From the NCBI RefSeq assembly GCF_021044625.1, contig NZ_CP087999.1, forward strand, positions 2,249,001-2,313,000: DNA of 64,000 nt, read 5' to 3'. A model generated the notes under the pieces. The model did not search any database. It saw only the letters and a program-made list of their open reading frames with translations, and was not told where the DNA came from. The DNA comes from Geomonas sp. RF6. Lineage in GTDB: Bacteria; Desulfobacterota; Desulfuromonadia; Geobacterales; Geobacteraceae. The position numbers were made by a program, and so were the translations under genes. Below, piece after piece: positions 9,639 to 19,971 of the stretch. Each line of letters opens with the position of its first letter. Position 1 is the first letter of the stretch.

Positions 9639-10397
9639 ATGCTGACCAAAAGGATTATTCCCTGCCTCGATGTGAAGGGTGGGCGCGTGGTGAAAGGGGT
9701 CCAGTTCCTCGGGCTGAGGGACGCCGGTGACCCGGTAGAGATTGCCGAGCTGTACGACGCCCAGGGCGCAGACGAGCTCACCTTCCTCGACATCACCGCT
9801 TCCTCCGATGCCCGGGACATCATCATCGACGTGGTGCGCCGCACCGCCGAGCGCGTCTTCATGCCGCTCACGGTCGGTGGCGGCGTGCGCGTGGTGGAGG
9901 ACATCCGGCGACTTCTGAACGCCGGCGCCGACAAGGTCTCGATCAACACCGCGGCGGTGCATCGCCCGGAGTTCGTGAACGAGGCGGCGGAGAAGTTCGG
10001 GTCGCAGTGCACCGTCGTCGCCATCGACGCGAGGAGCAGGGCAGGGGGTGGCTGGGAGGTGTACACCCACGGCGGGCGCAACCCGACCGGCCTCGACGCA
10101 GTTGAGTGGGCAGTGCGCATGGAGCAACTCGGCGCGGGAGAGATCCTTCTTACCAGCATGGACCGGGACGGCACGAAGGACGGCTACGATCTGCCCCTGA
10201 CCCGCGCGGTGGTCGATGCGGTGAACATCCCGGTGATAGCCTCCGGCGGCGTGGGTAACCTCTCCCACCTCTACGACGGCTTCACCGACGGCGGGGCCAG
10301 TGCGTGCCTCGCGGCCTCCATCTTCCACTACCGGGAGCACACCATCGAAGAGGCGAAGAGCTACCTGCGCGACCGCGGCGTCGCGGTGCGGCTCTAG
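9639..10397 (+). CDS. hisF: Imidazole glycerol phosphate synthase, cyclase subunit
   Basis: (beta/alpha)8-barrel cyclase that uses HisH-derived ammonia to form imidazole glycerol phosphate and AICAR. 252 residues. The motifs [15 protein letters not shown] (catalytic Asp), [21 protein letters not shown] (second catalytic Asp) and VIASGGVGN match the family. It starts 7 nt after an AGGAG-like site (ACAGGAGAGTAGCAG). It is followed 9 nt later by hisE. Confidence 0.96.
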   Translation: MLTKRIIPCLDVKGGRVVKGVQFLGLRDAGDPVEIAELYDAQGADELTFLDITASSDARDIIIDVVRRTAERVFMPLTVGGGVRVVEDIRRLLNAGADKVSINTAAVHRPEFVNEAAEKFGSQCTVVAIDARSRAGGGWEVYTHGGRNPTGLDAVEWAVRMEQLGAGEILLTSMDRDGTKDGYDLPLTRAVVDAVNIPVIASGGVGNLSHLYDGFTDGGASACLAASIFHYREHTIEEAKSYLRDRGVAVRL

Positions 10398-10406
10398 GAG
10401 GGCGGC

Positions 10407-10733
10407 GTGAGCGATTCGAGCGAGATCATCAGCGCGGTGTACCGCGTCATCCAGGAGCGGAAGGCAAACCCGACGGAGAAGTCGTATACCGCAAGCCTCA
10501 TGGCGAAGGGGATCGACAAGATCCTCAAGAAGGTAGGGGAAGAGGCGACGGAGGTCGTCATCGCCGGAAAGGGAGGGTCGCGCGAAGAGATCGTGTACGA
10601 GACAGCCGACCTCATCTTTCACAACCTGGTCCTTCTCGGGTACTACGACATCGACCCGGAAGAGGTGTACGCGGAGCTGCGGCGCCGCTTCGGGCTCTCC
10701 GGGATCGAGGAGAAGGAATCGCGGGGCGCCTAG
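10407..10733 (+). CDS. hisE: Phosphoribosyl-ATP pyrophosphatase
   Basis: Hydrolyses phosphoribosyl-ATP to phosphoribosyl-AMP. 108 residues, all-alpha MazG-like fold, with the family motif KVGEEATEVVIAGK supplying metal-binding Glu residues and ETADLIFHNLVLL following. This is the stand-alone form; no hisI is in the window. The start is GTG 10407, backed by GGAGGGCGGC only a few bases upstream. It is the last gene of the his run. Confidence 0.94.
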   Translation: MSDSSEIISAVYRVIQERKANPTEKSYTASLMAKGIDKILKKVGEEATEVVIAGKGGSREEIVYETADLIFHNLVLLGYYDIDPEEVYAELRRRFGLSGIEEKESRGA

Positions 10734-10766
10734 GAGTGTCGGAGTGTAAAGCACCTGACAAACATG

Positions 10767-10794
10767 TTGACATTTCTTACCCCCATGTTATGAT
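10767..10794 (+). promoter_or_regulatory. sigma70-type promoter for rpsU
   Basis: TTGACA at 10767-10772 and TATGAT at 10789-10794 with a 16 bp spacer, about 80 bp upstream of rpsU and after the end of hisE. A near-consensus match, suggesting strong constitutive transcription of the rpsU operon. Confidence 0.8.
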
Positions 10795-10875
10795 GCTTTT
10801 TCCTTGAAAAATGTCTGCCGGCCCGACAAACCCACAAAGTAGTAAATTCCAGATACAGAAGGGGGGGGAATATGA

Positions 10876-11073
10876 ATGCCGGGAGTAAAGGTAAAAGAAA
10901 CTGAGCCGTTTGAGCTGGCACTGAAGAAGTTCAAGAAGCAGTGCGAGAAAGCTGGGATCCTTTCCGAAGTGCGCAAAAGAGAGCACTACGAAAAGCCGAG
11001 CATCAAGAAGAAGAAAAAGGCCATTGCAGCGCGCAAGCGTGCACTCAAAAAACAGCGCAAGATGGTGGACTAA
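10876..11073 (+). CDS. rpsU: 30S ribosomal protein S21
   Basis: Small basic ribosomal protein of the 30S subunit, 65 residues. The N-terminus [19 protein letters not shown] and the strongly basic C-terminus ([19 protein letters not shown]) are characteristic. Preceded by GGGGGGGAATATGA and a near-consensus promoter. It heads a run that includes yqeY-like, cvpA-like, dnaG and rpoD, a variant of the classical macromolecular synthesis operon (rpsU-dnaG-rpoD) with two genes interposed. Confidence 0.96.
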   Translation: MPGVKVKETEPFELALKKFKKQCEKAGILSEVRKREHYEKPSIKKKKKAIAARKRALKKQRKMVD

Positions 11074-11081
11074 GAGGCCAT

Positions 11082-11525
11082 ATGCAGTTGCGTGACAGAT
11101 TGGTTGCAGAGATGAAGCAAGCCATGAAAAGCCGCGATGCATTGCGGCTTTCTACTATCCGCATGGCCCTTTCCTCGGTAAAGAATCGCGAGATCGATGC
11201 AAAGCACGAGCTCAGCGACTCCGAGATCACAGATACCTTTTCCACACTGTGCAAGCAACGCAGGGAATCTATCCGGCTCTTTAAGGAAGCAGGCAGACAG
11301 GAGCTGGTGGATAAGGAGGAGGCGGAACTCGCCGTCCTTCTGGAATTCCTGCCTCAGCAGTTGAGCCGGGAAGAATTGGTGGCCCTGGTAGACAAGGCCA
11401 TCGCGGAGACATCCGCAGCGGGGGGGAAGGACATGGGCAAGGTAATGAAAGCCCTCATGCCCTCCGTTTCCGGCCGTGCAGACGGTAAGCTGGTTAGCGA
11501 AGTTGTAAAGGAAAGACTAGGCTGA
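11082..11525 (+). CDS. GatB/YqeY domain protein
   Basis: 147-residue protein of the YqeY family, related to the C-terminal tRNA-binding-like domain of GatB. The N-terminus RDRLVAEMKQAMKSRDALRLSTIRM and the GKDMGKVMKALMPSVSGRADGK segment are diagnostic. The role of free-standing YqeY proteins is not settled. The start is ATG 11082, 8 nt after the rpsU stop; a longer in-frame opening overlaps rpsU and is not used. The spacing implies cotranscription with rpsU. Confidence 0.92.
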   Translation: MQLRDRLVAEMKQAMKSRDALRLSTIRMALSSVKNREIDAKHELSDSEITDTFSTLCKQRRESIRLFKEAGRQELVDKEEAELAVLLEFLPQQLSREELVALVDKAIAETSAAGGKDMGKVMKALMPSVSGRADGKLVSEVVKERLG

Positions 11526-11537
11526 TCTTTTTTTTTG

Positions 11538-11560
11538 CCCCGGGAGCGACCCTCCCGGGG
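11538..11560. other. Perfect 9 bp hairpin after yqeY-like gene
   Basis: CCCCGGGAG and CTCCCGGGG flank a 5 nt loop. An eight-to-nine T run lies upstream rather than downstream, so this is not a canonical + strand terminator; on the - strand the stem would be followed by A residues. Confidence 0.6.
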
Positions 11561-11588
11561 TCAGCCGAATACCTTTCGTGACACGAGT

Positions 11589-11625
11589 GGGGGCGAATCT
11601 AGCGATTCCCCCTACTTTTACTTTG
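11589..11625 (+). terminator. Possible weak terminator before the cvpA-like gene
   Basis: GGGGGCGAATC and GATTCCCCC can pair with one bulged base and a 4 nt loop, followed by the interrupted T tract TACTTTTACTTT. It could separate rpsU-yqeY from cvpA-dnaG or attenuate readthrough. Confidence 0.35.
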
Positions 11626-11647
11626 TAGCTGCCGCAAGGTGTAATGC

Positions 11648-12157
11648 ATGATCCTTCTTGATATCCTTATCTGGGCGGTACTCCTTTTCTTCGTAGCAAA
11701 AGGTTTCAGCAAAGGGTTGGTAAGGGAGGCATGTTCACTCCTCGGGCTCGTTTCAGGCGGCTGGGCCGCCTTCAGATACTATTCCCATCTGGCCGACACG
11801 CTGCGGGTGTTCATCCGGCTCCCCCAGGGGGTCGCTCAGCCGCTCTCGTTTCTCCTCATTTTCCTCACGCTCGGCATCCTCTTCTACTTCCTCGGCCATC
11901 TGCTTACCGTTGTGTTCAAGATCATGCTGTTGGGGGGTATCAACCGGATCGGCGGGATCGCCTTCGGTTTTCTGGAGGGGGGGTTCCTGCTCTGCATGCT
12001 CCTCTACGTGGGGACGCTGGGGCCGATGCCGGAAAAGGTGAAGGGAGCGCTCTCGCGCTCGAGGACGGCGCAGGCCTTCATCGGCACCGGGGCGAGCATC
12101 GCCGCCGGGTGGGAGGCGGCGAGGGGACAGAAGCCGGTCGGTGCGGCAAAGCGATAA
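11648..12157 (+). CDS. CvpA family membrane protein
   Basis: 169 residues with four hydrophobic segments (about residues 2-20, 28-45, 62-88 and 98-122) and the family pattern LLDILIWAVLLFFVAKGFSKGLVRE. CvpA in E. coli is linked to colicin V production; in most bacteria the role is unknown. It lies 12 nt upstream of dnaG, so translational coupling is likely. The C-terminal ~40 residues are polar and probably cytoplasmic. Confidence 0.85.
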   Translation: MILLDILIWAVLLFFVAKGFSKGLVREACSLLGLVSGGWAAFRYYSHLADTLRVFIRLPQGVAQPLSFLLIFLTLGILFYFLGHLLTVVFKIMLLGGINRIGGIAFGFLEGGFLLCMLLYVGTLGPMPEKVKGALSRSRTAQAFIGTGASIAAGWEAARGQKPVGAAKR

Positions 12158-12169
12158 GGACGGCTCAAG

Positions 12170-13933
12170 TTGTCGATGATACCGGAAGAAAAAGTCAGGG
12201 AGGTGCGGGAACGGGCGCCGATCCTTGAGGTGATCTCCGAGTACATGAGCCTCAGGAAGTCCGGTGCCAACTACCAGGGGCTGTGCCCCTTTCACGGAGA
12301 GAAGACCCCGTCTTTCAACGTGAATCCGGCACGCGGCATCTTCCACTGCTTTGGCTGCGGCGTCGGTGGAAACGTTATCAGCTTCGTCATGCGCATGGAG
12401 GGGATGAGCTTCCCCGGCGCGGTCCGCTTCCTGGCAAAGAGGGTCGGCGTAGATATCCCGGAGCGCCCCCTGACGCGGGAGGAGAAGCGCCAGGTCGACG
12501 AGCTGGAGCTCCTCTACGGCATCAGCGAGATGGCGGCGCACTTCTATCGGCGGGTGCTGGAAAGCGACGAGGCGGGGGAAGCGGGAAGACGCTACCTGGA
12601 GCGTCGCGGGGTGGACAAGGAGACCGCAGCAGCGTATCGCATGGGGTTCGCCCCCGCAGGGTGGGACGGGCTGACGAAGTTCCTGGAGCGCAAGGGTGTG
12701 GCGCTCCCCCTTGCGGAGAAACTCGGGCTGGTGCGCAAGAGTGACGGCGGGAAGTACTACGACACCTTTCGAAACCGCCTCCTTTTCACCATCGCCGACC
12801 TGCACGGGCGCCCGATAGGTTTTGGCGGAAGGGTCATGGACGACTCCCTCCCCAAGTACATAAACTCCCCGGAGTCGCCGATCTACCACAAGAGCGAGGT
12901 CCTCTTCGGACTCGACCTCGCCAAGAAGGGGGTGCGGGAGACGGGGAGCGTGATCATCGTCGAGGGGTACTTCGATCACCTGGCGCTGTACAGGGCAGGA
13001 TACACCAACGTGGTCGCCACCTGCGGCACCGCCCTCACCACGCCGCACCTGAAGGTTCTGCGCCGCTACGCCGAAAAGGTGTACACCCTCTTTGACGGCG
13101 ACGAGGCCGGGCGCAAGGCGACCTTTCGCTCCATGGAGCTCTTCCTGGAGGACGGGATGCCGGCAAAGGTGGTGCAGGTGCCGGACGGGGACGATCCCGA
13201 CGACTTCGTGAAGGAACGCGGGGCCGACGCCTTCGGCGAGCTTCTCGACGGGGCGCTCCCGATCTTCGAGTTCTACTACCGGGACCTCCTGAAAAGGGTC
13301 GACGCAAAAACGGTGGAGGGGAAGGTCGCCTTCATCGACGAGGTGGCGCCGCGGCTCATGAAGATGGCGAACCCGGTGGAGCGCTCCCTGTACGAGAAAG
13401 AGGTCTGTCGCGCAGTCGGCATCGACCTGCGCACCCTGCACAAGCGGATGGGGGTGACCCCGGAGCCGGTGCGGGCGCCAGTGAGGCCGGCACCGCGGCC
13501 GGTGCGGGAGAAGCCGGGGGGCGGGATCGAGGAGACACTCCTCTCCCTCATGGTGAAGTTCCCCGAGGTCGCCGAGAGGGTGGCGCAGCAGGGTGTGGAG
13601 ACCCTCTTTTCACCCGCGTATGCCGAGCTTGCCGGCGACATCGTTGCACAACGAGGCCACGAGAGCATCGACGTGGCACAGGTGGTGGAAAAGGTCGCGA
13701 ACCCGCAGGAGCGGGCGCGGCTTTTCTCCCTTTTTGTGGCGGATGCCCATCTGGAGGGGATCAACCCCTTGAAGGCCTTTGAGGAGTGCCGTCTCGCTCT
13801 CCAGCGCGGCGCGCTGAAAGGGGTGAAGGAGCTCGCCAGGGAACTGGCGACAGTGGAGCCGGAGTCGCCGCGCTACGCGGAGCTTCTGGCCCAGATCGAC
13901 CTGTTACGTAACAAGAAATCAAAATTACCATAG
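12170..13933 (+). CDS. dnaG: DNA primase
   Basis: Synthesises RNA primers for replication. 587 residues. The domains are in order: an N-terminal CHC2 zinc finger (CPFHGEKTPSFNVNP... FHCFGCG, about residues 39-65); the catalytic core with TOPRIM (IIVEGYFDHLALYRAG, then YTLFDGDEAGRKA); and a C-terminal helicase-interaction region. The start is TTG 12170 with AAGGA about 10 nt upstream; an ATG two codons later is also possible. It lies between the cvpA-like gene and rpoD. Confidence 0.96.
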   Translation: MSMIPEEKVREVRERAPILEVISEYMSLRKSGANYQGLCPFHGEKTPSFNVNPARGIFHCFGCGVGGNVISFVMRMEGMSFPGAVRFLAKRVGVDIPERPLTREEKRQVDELELLYGISEMAAHFYRRVLESDEAGEAGRRYLERRGVDKETAAAYRMGFAPAGWDGLTKFLERKGVALPLAEKLGLVRKSDGGKYYDTFRNRLLFTIADLHGRPIGFGGRVMDDSLPKYINSPESPIYHKSEVLFGLDLAKKGVRETGSVIIVEGYFDHLALYRAGYTNVVATCGTALTTPHLKVLRRYAEKVYTLFDGDEAGRKATFRSMELFLEDGMPAKVVQVPDGDDPDDFVKERGADAFGELLDGALPIFEFYYRDLLKRVDAKTVEGKVAFIDEVAPRLMKMANPVERSLYEKEVCRAVGIDLRTLHKRMGVTPEPVRAPVRPAPRPVREKPGGGIEETLLSLMVKFPEVAERVAQQGVETLFSPAYAELAGDIVAQRGHESIDVAQVVEKVANPQERARLFSLFVADAHLEGINPLKAFEECRLALQRGALKGVKELARELATVEPESPRYAELLAQIDLLRNKKSKLP

Positions 13934-13982
13934 ATCAGTTGGTTGGCTGCTGCTTGGGTAGCTGTAACGGAGTGTCGTAAAA

Positions 13983-15707
<1,725 letters not shown>

Positions 15708-15712
15708 CCATG

Positions 15713-15746
15713 AGGCCGCCCTGATGCAAATCGGGGCGGCCTTTTT
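15713..15746 (+). terminator. Rho-independent terminator after rpoD
   Basis: AGGCCGCCC (15713-15721) pairs perfectly with GGGCGGCCT (15734-15742) around a 12 nt loop, followed by TTTTT. It starts 6 nt after the rpoD stop codon. Confidence 0.88.
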
Positions 15747-15828
15747 CAAAGGCAGAAGCAATCGGTTGAACCGCAAAGACGCAAAGGAGCAAAGTCCACC
15801 CAGGACTTGAGAAAAGAGGTGCCACGAG

Positions 15829-16515
15829 ATGCAGAAGAAAGCGGTGATTCTCTATAGCGGCGGGCTCGATTCCACCACCTGTCTCGCGATCGCGAAGGCA
15901 GAAGGATTCCTCCCCTACGCCATGAGCTTCAGCTACGGCCAGAGGCACAGCATTGAACTGGAGCTCGCAAAGCGTCACGCCGGAGAGATCGGGGCGGTCG
16001 ATCACCTCGTCGTGGACTTCGACCTCAGGAAGATGGGGGGGAGCGCCCTCACCGCCGACATCGACGTCCCGAAGGAAGGGGTCGGCGACGAGATCCCGGT
16101 CACCTACGTCCCCGCGCGCAACACCATCTTCCTCTCCTTCGCTCTCGGATGGGCCGAGACCCTCGGCGCCTTCGATATCTTCATCGGCGTGAACGCCCTC
16201 GACTACTCGGGGTACCCCGACTGCCGCCCCGAGTTCATAGCAGCCTTCGAGGCGATGGCCAACCTGGCCACCAAGGCCGGTGTGGAAGGGGCGGGACGTC
16301 TGAAGATCCACACCCCCCTTATCTCTCTCACGAAGGCGCAGATCATCCAGAAAGGGCTCTCGCTCGGTGTGGACTACGGTCTCACCCACTCCTGCTACGA
16401 TCCCGCCGAAGACGGCACCGCCTGCGGCCTGTGCGATTCCTGCCGGCTGAGGCTCAAGGGGTTCGCCGAGGCGGGCGCTGTCGATCCGGTCCGCTACGCC
16501 ACCGTGCAAAGGTAA
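15829..16515 (+). CDS. queC: 7-cyano-7-deazaguanine synthase QueC
   Basis: Converts 7-carboxy-7-deazaguanine to preQ0 in queuosine biosynthesis, using ATP and ammonia. 228 residues. The PP-loop motif [10 protein letters not shown] at the N-terminus binds ATP. The C-terminal [11 protein letters not shown] with an upstream CYDPAEDG supplies the zinc-binding cysteines. The GAGGTGCCACG ribosome site precedes ATG 15829. It is 3 nt from folE2, which makes the pathway's early intermediate, so the two probably form an operon. Confidence 0.95.
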   Translation: MQKKAVILYSGGLDSTTCLAIAKAEGFLPYAMSFSYGQRHSIELELAKRHAGEIGAVDHLVVDFDLRKMGGSALTADIDVPKEGVGDEIPVTYVPARNTIFLSFALGWAETLGAFDIFIGVNALDYSGYPDCRPEFIAAFEAMANLATKAGVEGAGRLKIHTPLISLTKAQIIQKGLSLGVDYGLTHSCYDPAEDGTACGLCDSCRLRLKGFAEAGAVDPVRYATVQR

Positions 16516-16518
16516 CCA

Positions 16519-17391
16519 ATGTCAAAAGGCACTGAGAAACACCATAGTGGCAGCTGCAAGACGCCCCTCTCCGACGTGCAGCTCTCCCGCGACACCCGCA
16601 ATATCGCCATCGGCAAGGTAGGGGTGAAGGACATCTCCTACCCCATCGTGGTGATGGACAAGAACAAGGGGTTCCAGAGCACCGTGGCGCGCATCAACAT
16701 GTACGTCGACCTGCCGCACCACTTCAAGGGGACCCACATGAGCCGTTTCGTGGAGATCCTGAACAGCTACCGGGAGAAGATCGCGCTCGACAAGATGGAG
16801 GAGATGCTGGGGCAGATGAAGGAGAAGCTCGGCGCCAGCAACGCCCACGTGGAGATCGAGTTCCCCTACTTCATCGAGAAGACGGCACCGGTCTCCGGCG
16901 CGAAGAGCCTCATGGAGTACAACTGCACCTTCATCGCCTCCTTTGCAGAGACCTTCGACTTCATCCTTGCGGTCAAGGTGCCGGTGACCTCCCTTTGCCC
17001 CTGCAGCCGCGAGCTCTCCGTCTACGGCGCCCACAACCAGCGCTCCGTGATGACGGTGCAGGTGCGCTACAACGAGTTCATCTGGATCGAGGACCTGGTG
17101 CAGGTGATGGAGGAGTGCGGCTCCTCCCCCGTCTACTCGCTTCTGAAGCGCGAGGACGAAAAGTACGTCACGGAGCGCGCTTACGAGAATCCGCGTTTCG
17201 TGGAGGACATGGTCCGCGAGGCGACCCAGCGGCTGCTCGGGATGGACAACGTCACCTGGTTTTCCGTCGAGGCGGAGAACTTTGAGTCGATCCACAAGCA
17301 CTCCGCATATGCGGCAATAGAGCGGGACAAAAGGGTGCCGGCTGGTGGTGCGGTCAATCCTTTGACTGTGGATAACTCTGTTGAAAAGTAG
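16519..17391 (+). CDS. folE2: GTP cyclohydrolase IB (FolE2)
   Basis: Converts GTP to dihydroneopterin triphosphate, feeding folate and queuosine pathways. 290 residues. Family-specific segments are SLCPCSREL (conserved metal- or active-site Cys), YGAHNQRSVMTV and TVARINMYVDLPHHFKGTHMSRFVE. The last of these could suggest QueF at first sight, but the size and the CPCS motif fit FolE2 (COG1469). Its position directly after queC points to a queuosine role. Confidence 0.92.
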   Translation: MSKGTEKHHSGSCKTPLSDVQLSRDTRNIAIGKVGVKDISYPIVVMDKNKGFQSTVARINMYVDLPHHFKGTHMSRFVEILNSYREKIALDKMEEMLGQMKEKLGASNAHVEIEFPYFIEKTAPVSGAKSLMEYNCTFIASFAETFDFILAVKVPVTSLCPCSRELSVYGAHNQRSVMTVQVRYNEFIWIEDLVQVMEECGSSPVYSLLKREDEKYVTERAYENPRFVEDMVREATQRLLGMDNVTWFSVEAENFESIHKHSAYAAIERDKRVPAGGAVNPLTVDNSVEK

Positions 17392-17454
17392 CAAAGCTGT
17401 GGACAACCCTGAATTTACCCCGTTCATTTAACCCTCTTAAGACGCTCTCCTCTA

Positions 17455-18117
17455 ATGAAAGTCGCACTCGCCGTATTTGCAAAGGCTCCCGTACCGGGCG
17501 CGGTGAAGACGCGGCTCTCTCCGCAGCTGACCAGCAGCGAGAGCGCCGAACTCTACCGCTGCATGCTCCTGGACACCGTGCAGAGGGTGTCGCTCCTCCC
17601 ATGGGATCCGTTCATCTTCTATGAAGGAGAGCGCGCCTTTTTCGAGGGCGCCTGTCCCGGGATCCCTCTCCTGCCACAGGTCGAGGCGGGGCTGGGGGAG
17701 AGGATGGCTGCGGCCGTGGAGTCCACTCTGGCTCTCGGATATGGCGCGAGCATGGTCATCGGGACGGACGTTCCGGACCTGCCGCTCAGTTATCTTGAAG
17801 AAGGGGTGCGCCTCTTGAAGTCCGGCGCGGATGTCGTCTTCGGCCCTGCCGCCGATGGAGGGTACTACCTGGTGGGACTCAAAAGGGTGGAGCGGGCCAT
17901 TTTCCAGGGAATCCGCTGGTCCACCAGCAGTGTCCTCGCCGAAAGCCTCAAGAGGGCGGAGTCCGCGGCGCTGAAGGCCGGACTGCTCCCTCTCTGGTAC
18001 GACGTGGACAGCTACGAGGACCTCCTGCGCCCCGGGCTTCTGGACATACACAACAAGGCTCCCCTTACCAGGACCTTTCTCACGCAACACGGGATAGTGC
18101 CACGCGAAGGGGCGTAG
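17455..18117 (+). CDS. DUF2064 / TIGR04282 family glycosyltransferase-like protein
   Basis: 220-residue protein whose N-terminus (AVFAKAPVPGAVKTRLSP) is characteristic of the DUF2064 family of nucleotide-sugar-transferase-like proteins (also named arsenosugar-biosynthesis or rSAM/selenodomain-associated transferase 1). VIGTDVPDLP is the nucleotide/metal-binding segment and FGPAADGGYYLVGL is also conserved. The substrate cannot be told from sequence. It stands alone after folE2, preceded by an A/T-rich spacer. Confidence 0.82.
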   Translation: MKVALAVFAKAPVPGAVKTRLSPQLTSSESAELYRCMLLDTVQRVSLLPWDPFIFYEGERAFFEGACPGIPLLPQVEAGLGERMAAAVESTLALGYGASMVIGTDVPDLPLSYLEEGVRLLKSGADVVFGPAADGGYYLVGLKRVERAIFQGIRWSTSSVLAESLKRAESAALKAGLLPLWYDVDSYEDLLRPGLLDIHNKAPLTRTFLTQHGIVPREGA

Positions 18118-18124
18118 GGCGTGG

Positions 18125-18166
18125 ATGTAGGCCGGGATAAGCGCAGCGTTCCCGGCGGCACCGGGC
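18125..18166 (+). repeat. Single REP-type arm
   Basis: ATGTAGGCCGGGATAAGCGC followed by AGCGTTCCCGGC matches the arms of the palindrome at 9410-9510. It lies just after the DUF2064 gene. Confidence 0.75.
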
Positions 18167-18281
18167 ATGTCTCACCCGCTCCACCGGTAAACCTCGTGGC
18201 GCGACTGCCGACCCCTGCTACTTGACAGACGCCGCACCCATGATTGATTTTTAGCTGGCCCCTCTCACGAAAAGGTCCCAG

Positions 18282-19265
18282 ATGGCAGCAGATCCCTCGC
18301 ACATTCTCACCGAGGTATTCGGCTTCAAGACGTTTCGCCCCGCGCAGCGCGAGATCGTGGAGACGGTCCTCTCCGGGCAGGACGCCTTCGTACTGATGCC
18401 GACGGGCGGGGGGAAATCCCTCTGCTACCAGATCCCGGCCCTCTGCCTTCCCGGCACCGCGCTCGTCGTCTCTCCCCTCATCTCCCTTATGAAGGACCAG
18501 GTCGACGCACTGCGGGAGAATGGCGTCGCCGCTTCCTGCTACAACTCCTCCCTTACCGAGCAGCAGGCCAGGAGGACCCTAGCGGAACTCCACGGCGGCG
18601 ACCTGAAGCTCCTCTACGTCGCGCCGGAGCGCCTCCTGAGCGACAACTTTCTCGAGCGCATCCGGACCCTCCCCATTTCCCTCTTCGCCATCGATGAAGC
18701 TCACTGCGTATCGCAGTGGGGGCACGACTTCCGCCCCGAGTACGCGCAGCTCGGTAAGCTCCGGCAGCTCTTCCCGGAGATACCGATGATCGCGCTCACC
18801 GCGACCGCGGACCACCAGACGCGCGGCGACATCATGCACAGGCTCGGGCTTGCCGAGGCGACCTGCTTCGTCGCGGGCTTCGATCGCCCCAATATCCGCT
18901 ACAGCGTCGTGGAGAAGCACCGTCCCTTCAAGCAGCTCACCGACTTCCTCGCCGGGCGCCGGGAGGAGGCGGGGATAGTCTATGCCCTGTCCAGAAAGAG
19001 GGTGGACGAGGTGGCGGAAAAGCTCTGTGCCAACGGGGTGAATGCCGCGCCCTACCACGCGGGGCTTCCGGATACGGAGCGGCACCGGGTCCAGGAGGCG
19101 TTTCTTCGGGATGATATCAAGGTGGTAGTGGCGACTGTCGCGTTCGGCATGGGGATCGACAAGTCCAACGTGCGCTTCGTGGTGCACTACGACATGCCGA
19201 AGAGCATCGAGAGCTACTATCAGGACAACTGCGAGTTGCATAGTATGGACGCGCAACGGTCATAG
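18282..19265 (+). pseudogene. recQ: ATP-dependent DNA helicase RecQ, 3'-truncated by island
   Basis: High-GC, host-type recQ. Residues 1-311 align with RecQ in full: motif 0 (FRPAQREIVE), Walker A (MPTGGGKSLCYQ), DEAH (FAIDEAHCVSQWGHDFRPEY), TATAD, and the second RecA domain up to KSIESYYQ. The frame then continues into unrelated residues (DNCELHSMDAQRS) and stops at 19265. Motif VI (GRAGRDG), the RQC zinc domain and HRDC are missing, so the product should lack helicase activity. The breakpoint near 19226 is the left boundary of the low-GC island. The missing 3' half was not found in the window. Confidence 0.9.
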
Positions 19266-19572
19266 TCCAGGGTATGGACACGTCGTACGTCCTCCTCCCC
19301 CCATCACTAACACCCGCTTCACAGCGACAAGAGCCGTTGAGAGCTCTGGCACCTAATCATGCTCCTGGCAGTCCTCTGGTCCTTCCTGGCCTCCCTGCAG
19401 CAGGCTCTGCTGGTCCCAAGGCGTCTATTATAATCTAGATCTACTTCTTCAGGATTTTTCGCCGATAGTCAAGCTCGCGTGTAGGCGCACAGTTTTCTGC
19501 GGATACATCGTTTTTGCTATTGACGACGAGCCATATAATATTCTAAACCTTGCGAAAAAGGAGGGGGTCCAG
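19266..19572 (+). promoter_or_regulatory. Island left-end spacer with promoter for the Bell-like/NLR pair
   Basis: Non-coding stretch after the recQ break. A consensus -10 TATAAT lies at 19534-19539, with a poor -35 (TTTTGC region near 19512). A strong ribosome site AAGGAGG (19558-19564) is spaced 8 nt from ATG 19573. Near the break, TATGGACRCG occurs twice (about 19244 and 19271). Confidence 0.5.
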
Positions 19573-19971
19573 ATGGATTCGATATCAACTGCTCTAATTG
19601 GAGCAATTTCTGCTGGTATTACGGATGTTGGAAAAAAAGCTATTGCAGATGCGTACGAAAACCTGAAGGCTTTGATAAGTGCAAAGCTAGGCCAAGAAAA
19701 TGACATCTCCGAAGCAATTGCAGCCCTAGAAGACAACCCTGAATCGGAGGGTCGCCGGATGGTGCTGGCTGAAACGATGACAAAGGAAAAAGCCGTCGAG
19801 GATTCCGAGATTCAGGAATATGCAGGAAAACTGATCGAAACGATTAAGGAAACGGAGGAAGGGCGCAAGGTCGTCGCCAAATTCCTCATAGATGCAAAGG
19901 GAGCACAAGTCGGTGTAATTGGCGATAATGCAAGAGTCCAAGGCGGAATCCATTTTCGGGAAACGAAATAA
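19573..19971 (+). CDS. Small helical protein with C-terminal amyloid-like tag (Bell-type effector candidate)
   Basis: 132 residues. Residues 1-105 look all-helical, with an amphipathic/hydrophobic N-terminus (ISTALIGAISAGITDVG) resembling the membrane-targeting Bell domains described beside bacterial NLR-like proteins. Residues 113-128 (VGVIGDNARVQGGIHF) closely match residues 7-22 of the next protein (VGIVGDHAHIEGGVHF). In known bacterial amyloid signalling pairs, such a shared tag lets the activated NLR template assembly of the effector. The stop codon TAA abuts the ATG of the NLR gene with no gap, so they are translationally coupled. The domain assignment is inference by pattern; the shared tag is seen directly. 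Possible outcome: membrane damage and cell death. Confidence 0.7.
   Translation: MDSISTALIGAISAGITDVGKKAIADAYENLKALISAKLGQENDISEAIAALEDNPESEGRRMVLAETMTKEKAVEDSEIQEYAGKLIETIKETEEGRKVVAKFLIDAKGAQVGVIGDNARVQGGIHFRETK

Noticed and set aside
11538-11560. Perfect 9 bp hairpin as a rho-independent terminator
   Set aside because: The T run precedes the stem instead of following it on the + strand, and the minus strand has A residues after the stem; kept only as a hairpin.
11753-13441. 562-codon minus-strand open frame opposite cvpA-like and dnaG
   Set aside because: Antisense shadow of high-GC coding sequence, with no motifs and composition unlike the real genes.
18222-18250. TTGACA upstream of the host recQ as a promoter
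   Set aside because: At normal spacing the -10 position reads TGATTT or TTGATT, too weak to report as a promoter.
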